Assembly (NCBI RefSeq): GCF_000419765.1
Contig: NZ_ATTQ01000007.1
Coordinates: 62,001-126,000 of the forward strand
Reading direction: 5' to 3'
DNA length: 64,000 nucleotides
Source of the DNA: Rhizobium mongolense USDA 1844
Lineage (GTDB): Bacteria; Pseudomonadota; Alphaproteobacteria; Rhizobiales; Rhizobiaceae
Below, in pieces: positions 63,427-64,000 of the stretch. The notes beneath the pieces were generated by a model, which saw only the letters and a program-made list of their open reading frames with translations, ran no database searches and was not told where the DNA came from. Each line of letters begins with the position of its first letter. Within the stretch, counting starts at the first letter, position 1. The position numbers and the translations under genes are program-made.

Positions 63427-63612
63427 TCAGTGAATGCGTTTCGGTGCATCCTCGATTTGCTCAAGGATTTGGATAAGGCCCAAGACAGCCCTTTTTTCGA
63501 GACCCACAAGTATAAGACCCGACCTTTCAGCCGGTTGGCCGGTACGTCGATCGATGATCGTCCAAGTCTTGTCTGTTTGCTTAAGCGCTTCGAAGCGGGG
63601 TTCGGCTGTCAT
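63427..63612 (-). CDS. Small hypothetical protein
   Basis: A 61-residue protein started at ATG 63612 behind AAAGAGCG; an ATG five codons earlier is possible. TAEPRFEALKQTDKTWTIIDRRTG and GLEKRAVLGLIQILEQIEDAP suggest a beta-hairpin and one helix. This pattern recurs as an orphan in many rhizobia. No role is known. Confidence 0.6.
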   Translation of the reverse strand: MTAEPRFEALKQTDKTWTIIDRRTGQPAERSGLILVGLEKRAVLGLIQILEQIEDAPKRIH

Positions 63613-63802
63613 GTTCGCTCTTTCCAATTTCGCGTTTGGCCGAAGACGGAGAACATTGGACCGCCCAGAGCAGGATCACATAGGCTACGGCTCCCTGTAA
63701 AGCCTCAGCAGTTCGGCCGCTATTCCCTCGTTCACGAGGCGCGGGCAACAGGTCCGCTCATTCACCCGCCCAGCCTGGCCCGCGCACTGGCCAGTGTTGA
63801 TT

Positions 63803-64000
63803 TCAAAGCGACGGGTATTTATCGTAGTAGCTGCTCAAGCTCTTCCACGCCTTCATTCCATTTTTGGTCAACCACACCTCGTCAACCACGTTCGGCTTAT
63901 CGGTCTCGTAGCTCACGGCGATGTAGCCACGGTGCTCCAGCTTCTTTTGGGTTGATGGCCCGAAGTTCTTCAGCGTGCGCCAACAAGTTCGAACCTCGGC
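63803..64000 (-). CDS. Partial gene at the window edge, winged-helix-like end
   Basis: The frame is open from the right edge to TGA at 63803, giving 65 residues. RTLKNFGPSTQKKLEHRGYIAV and DEVWLTKNGMKAWKSLSSYY resemble the last part of a small winged-helix domain (..LE.RGYI....WLT..G..A). The start lies outside the window, so length and family are open. Confidence 0.45.
   Translation of the reverse strand, partial: AEVRTCWRTLKNFGPSTQKKLEHRGYIAVSYETDKPNVVDEVWLTKNGMKAWKSLSSYYDKYPSL

Overview
The window looks like chromosomal DNA of a fast-growing Rhizobium, probably of the R. leguminosarum / R. etli complex. The evidence is GC-rich codon use, a PHB synthase gene, DUF995, DUF1127, DUF2778 and NDUFS4-type genes, an alpha-proteobacterial anti-Shine-Dalgarno sRNA, and surface-polysaccharide loci of rhizobial type. 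The assignment rests on recognised protein families; no database was searched.

Layout. 1-6.1 kb: the end of a small secreted protein gene, then an operon (UDP-xylose synthase, UDP-sugar 4-epimerase, processive GT2 synthase, DUF995 protein, GH26-like hydrolase) resembling the arabinose-containing polysaccharide (aps) locus of Sinorhizobium. 6.2-8.8 kb: a decayed squalene-cyclase-like gene, two DUF1127 mini-genes with terminators, and a three-hairpin sRNA of the alpha-r14/cuckoo (NfeR1) type. 8.8-14.6 kb: DUF2157 and GDYXXLXY membrane pair, tRNA-Leu, tig, sthA, a tyrosine phosphatase. 14.6-23.3 kb: an accessory stretch of orphan genes (aldo-keto reductase with divergent LysR, HWE histidine kinase, hydrolase with divergent HxlR regulator) mixed with gene wrecks (SDR tail, SnoaL, dnaE2 tail, methyltransferase, radC). 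23.4-36.2 kb: map, a class III cyclase, an APH-like kinase, a hydrolase, a DUF2778 enzyme, phaC, an aminotransferase, hom and recJ. 36.2-49.5 kb: an LPS/O-antigen type cluster. The dTDP-rhamnose genes rfbA, rfbD, rfbB and rfbC lead into a large glycosyltransferase, then a DegT aminotransferase, a Gfo/Idh oxidoreductase coupled to an ATP-grasp ligase, two methyltransferases, a fatty-acid desaturase and a GT2.

49.6-54.9 kb: three tRNA-Glu genes (one a 105-bp duplication), an M15 peptidase lipoprotein, glyoxalase I, a double cold-shock protein, a DUF192 protein, tRNA-Pro, an NDUFS4-type subunit and tRNA-Arg. 54.9-59.1 kb: a badly deleted prophage remnant behind tRNA-Arg (tail-fibre repeats, endolysin tail, spanin-like scrap, DUF1515-like gene and a broken second copy of its end). 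59.1-64 kb: a DUF378 protein, a three-copy tandem repeat of about 150 bp with terminator-like ends, a Crp/Fnr regulator, a beta-carbonic anhydrase, a DUF433/PIN-like toxin-antitoxin pair whose antitoxin carries an in-frame amber codon, an integrase tail, and two small genes of unknown role, the last cut by the window edge.

Best candidates for undescribed biology: the sugar- or lipid-modifying set at 41.8-49.5 kb, the 59.4-59.9 kb tandem repeat, the aps-like locus without its usual regulator beside it, and the amber-interrupted toxin-antitoxin pair.
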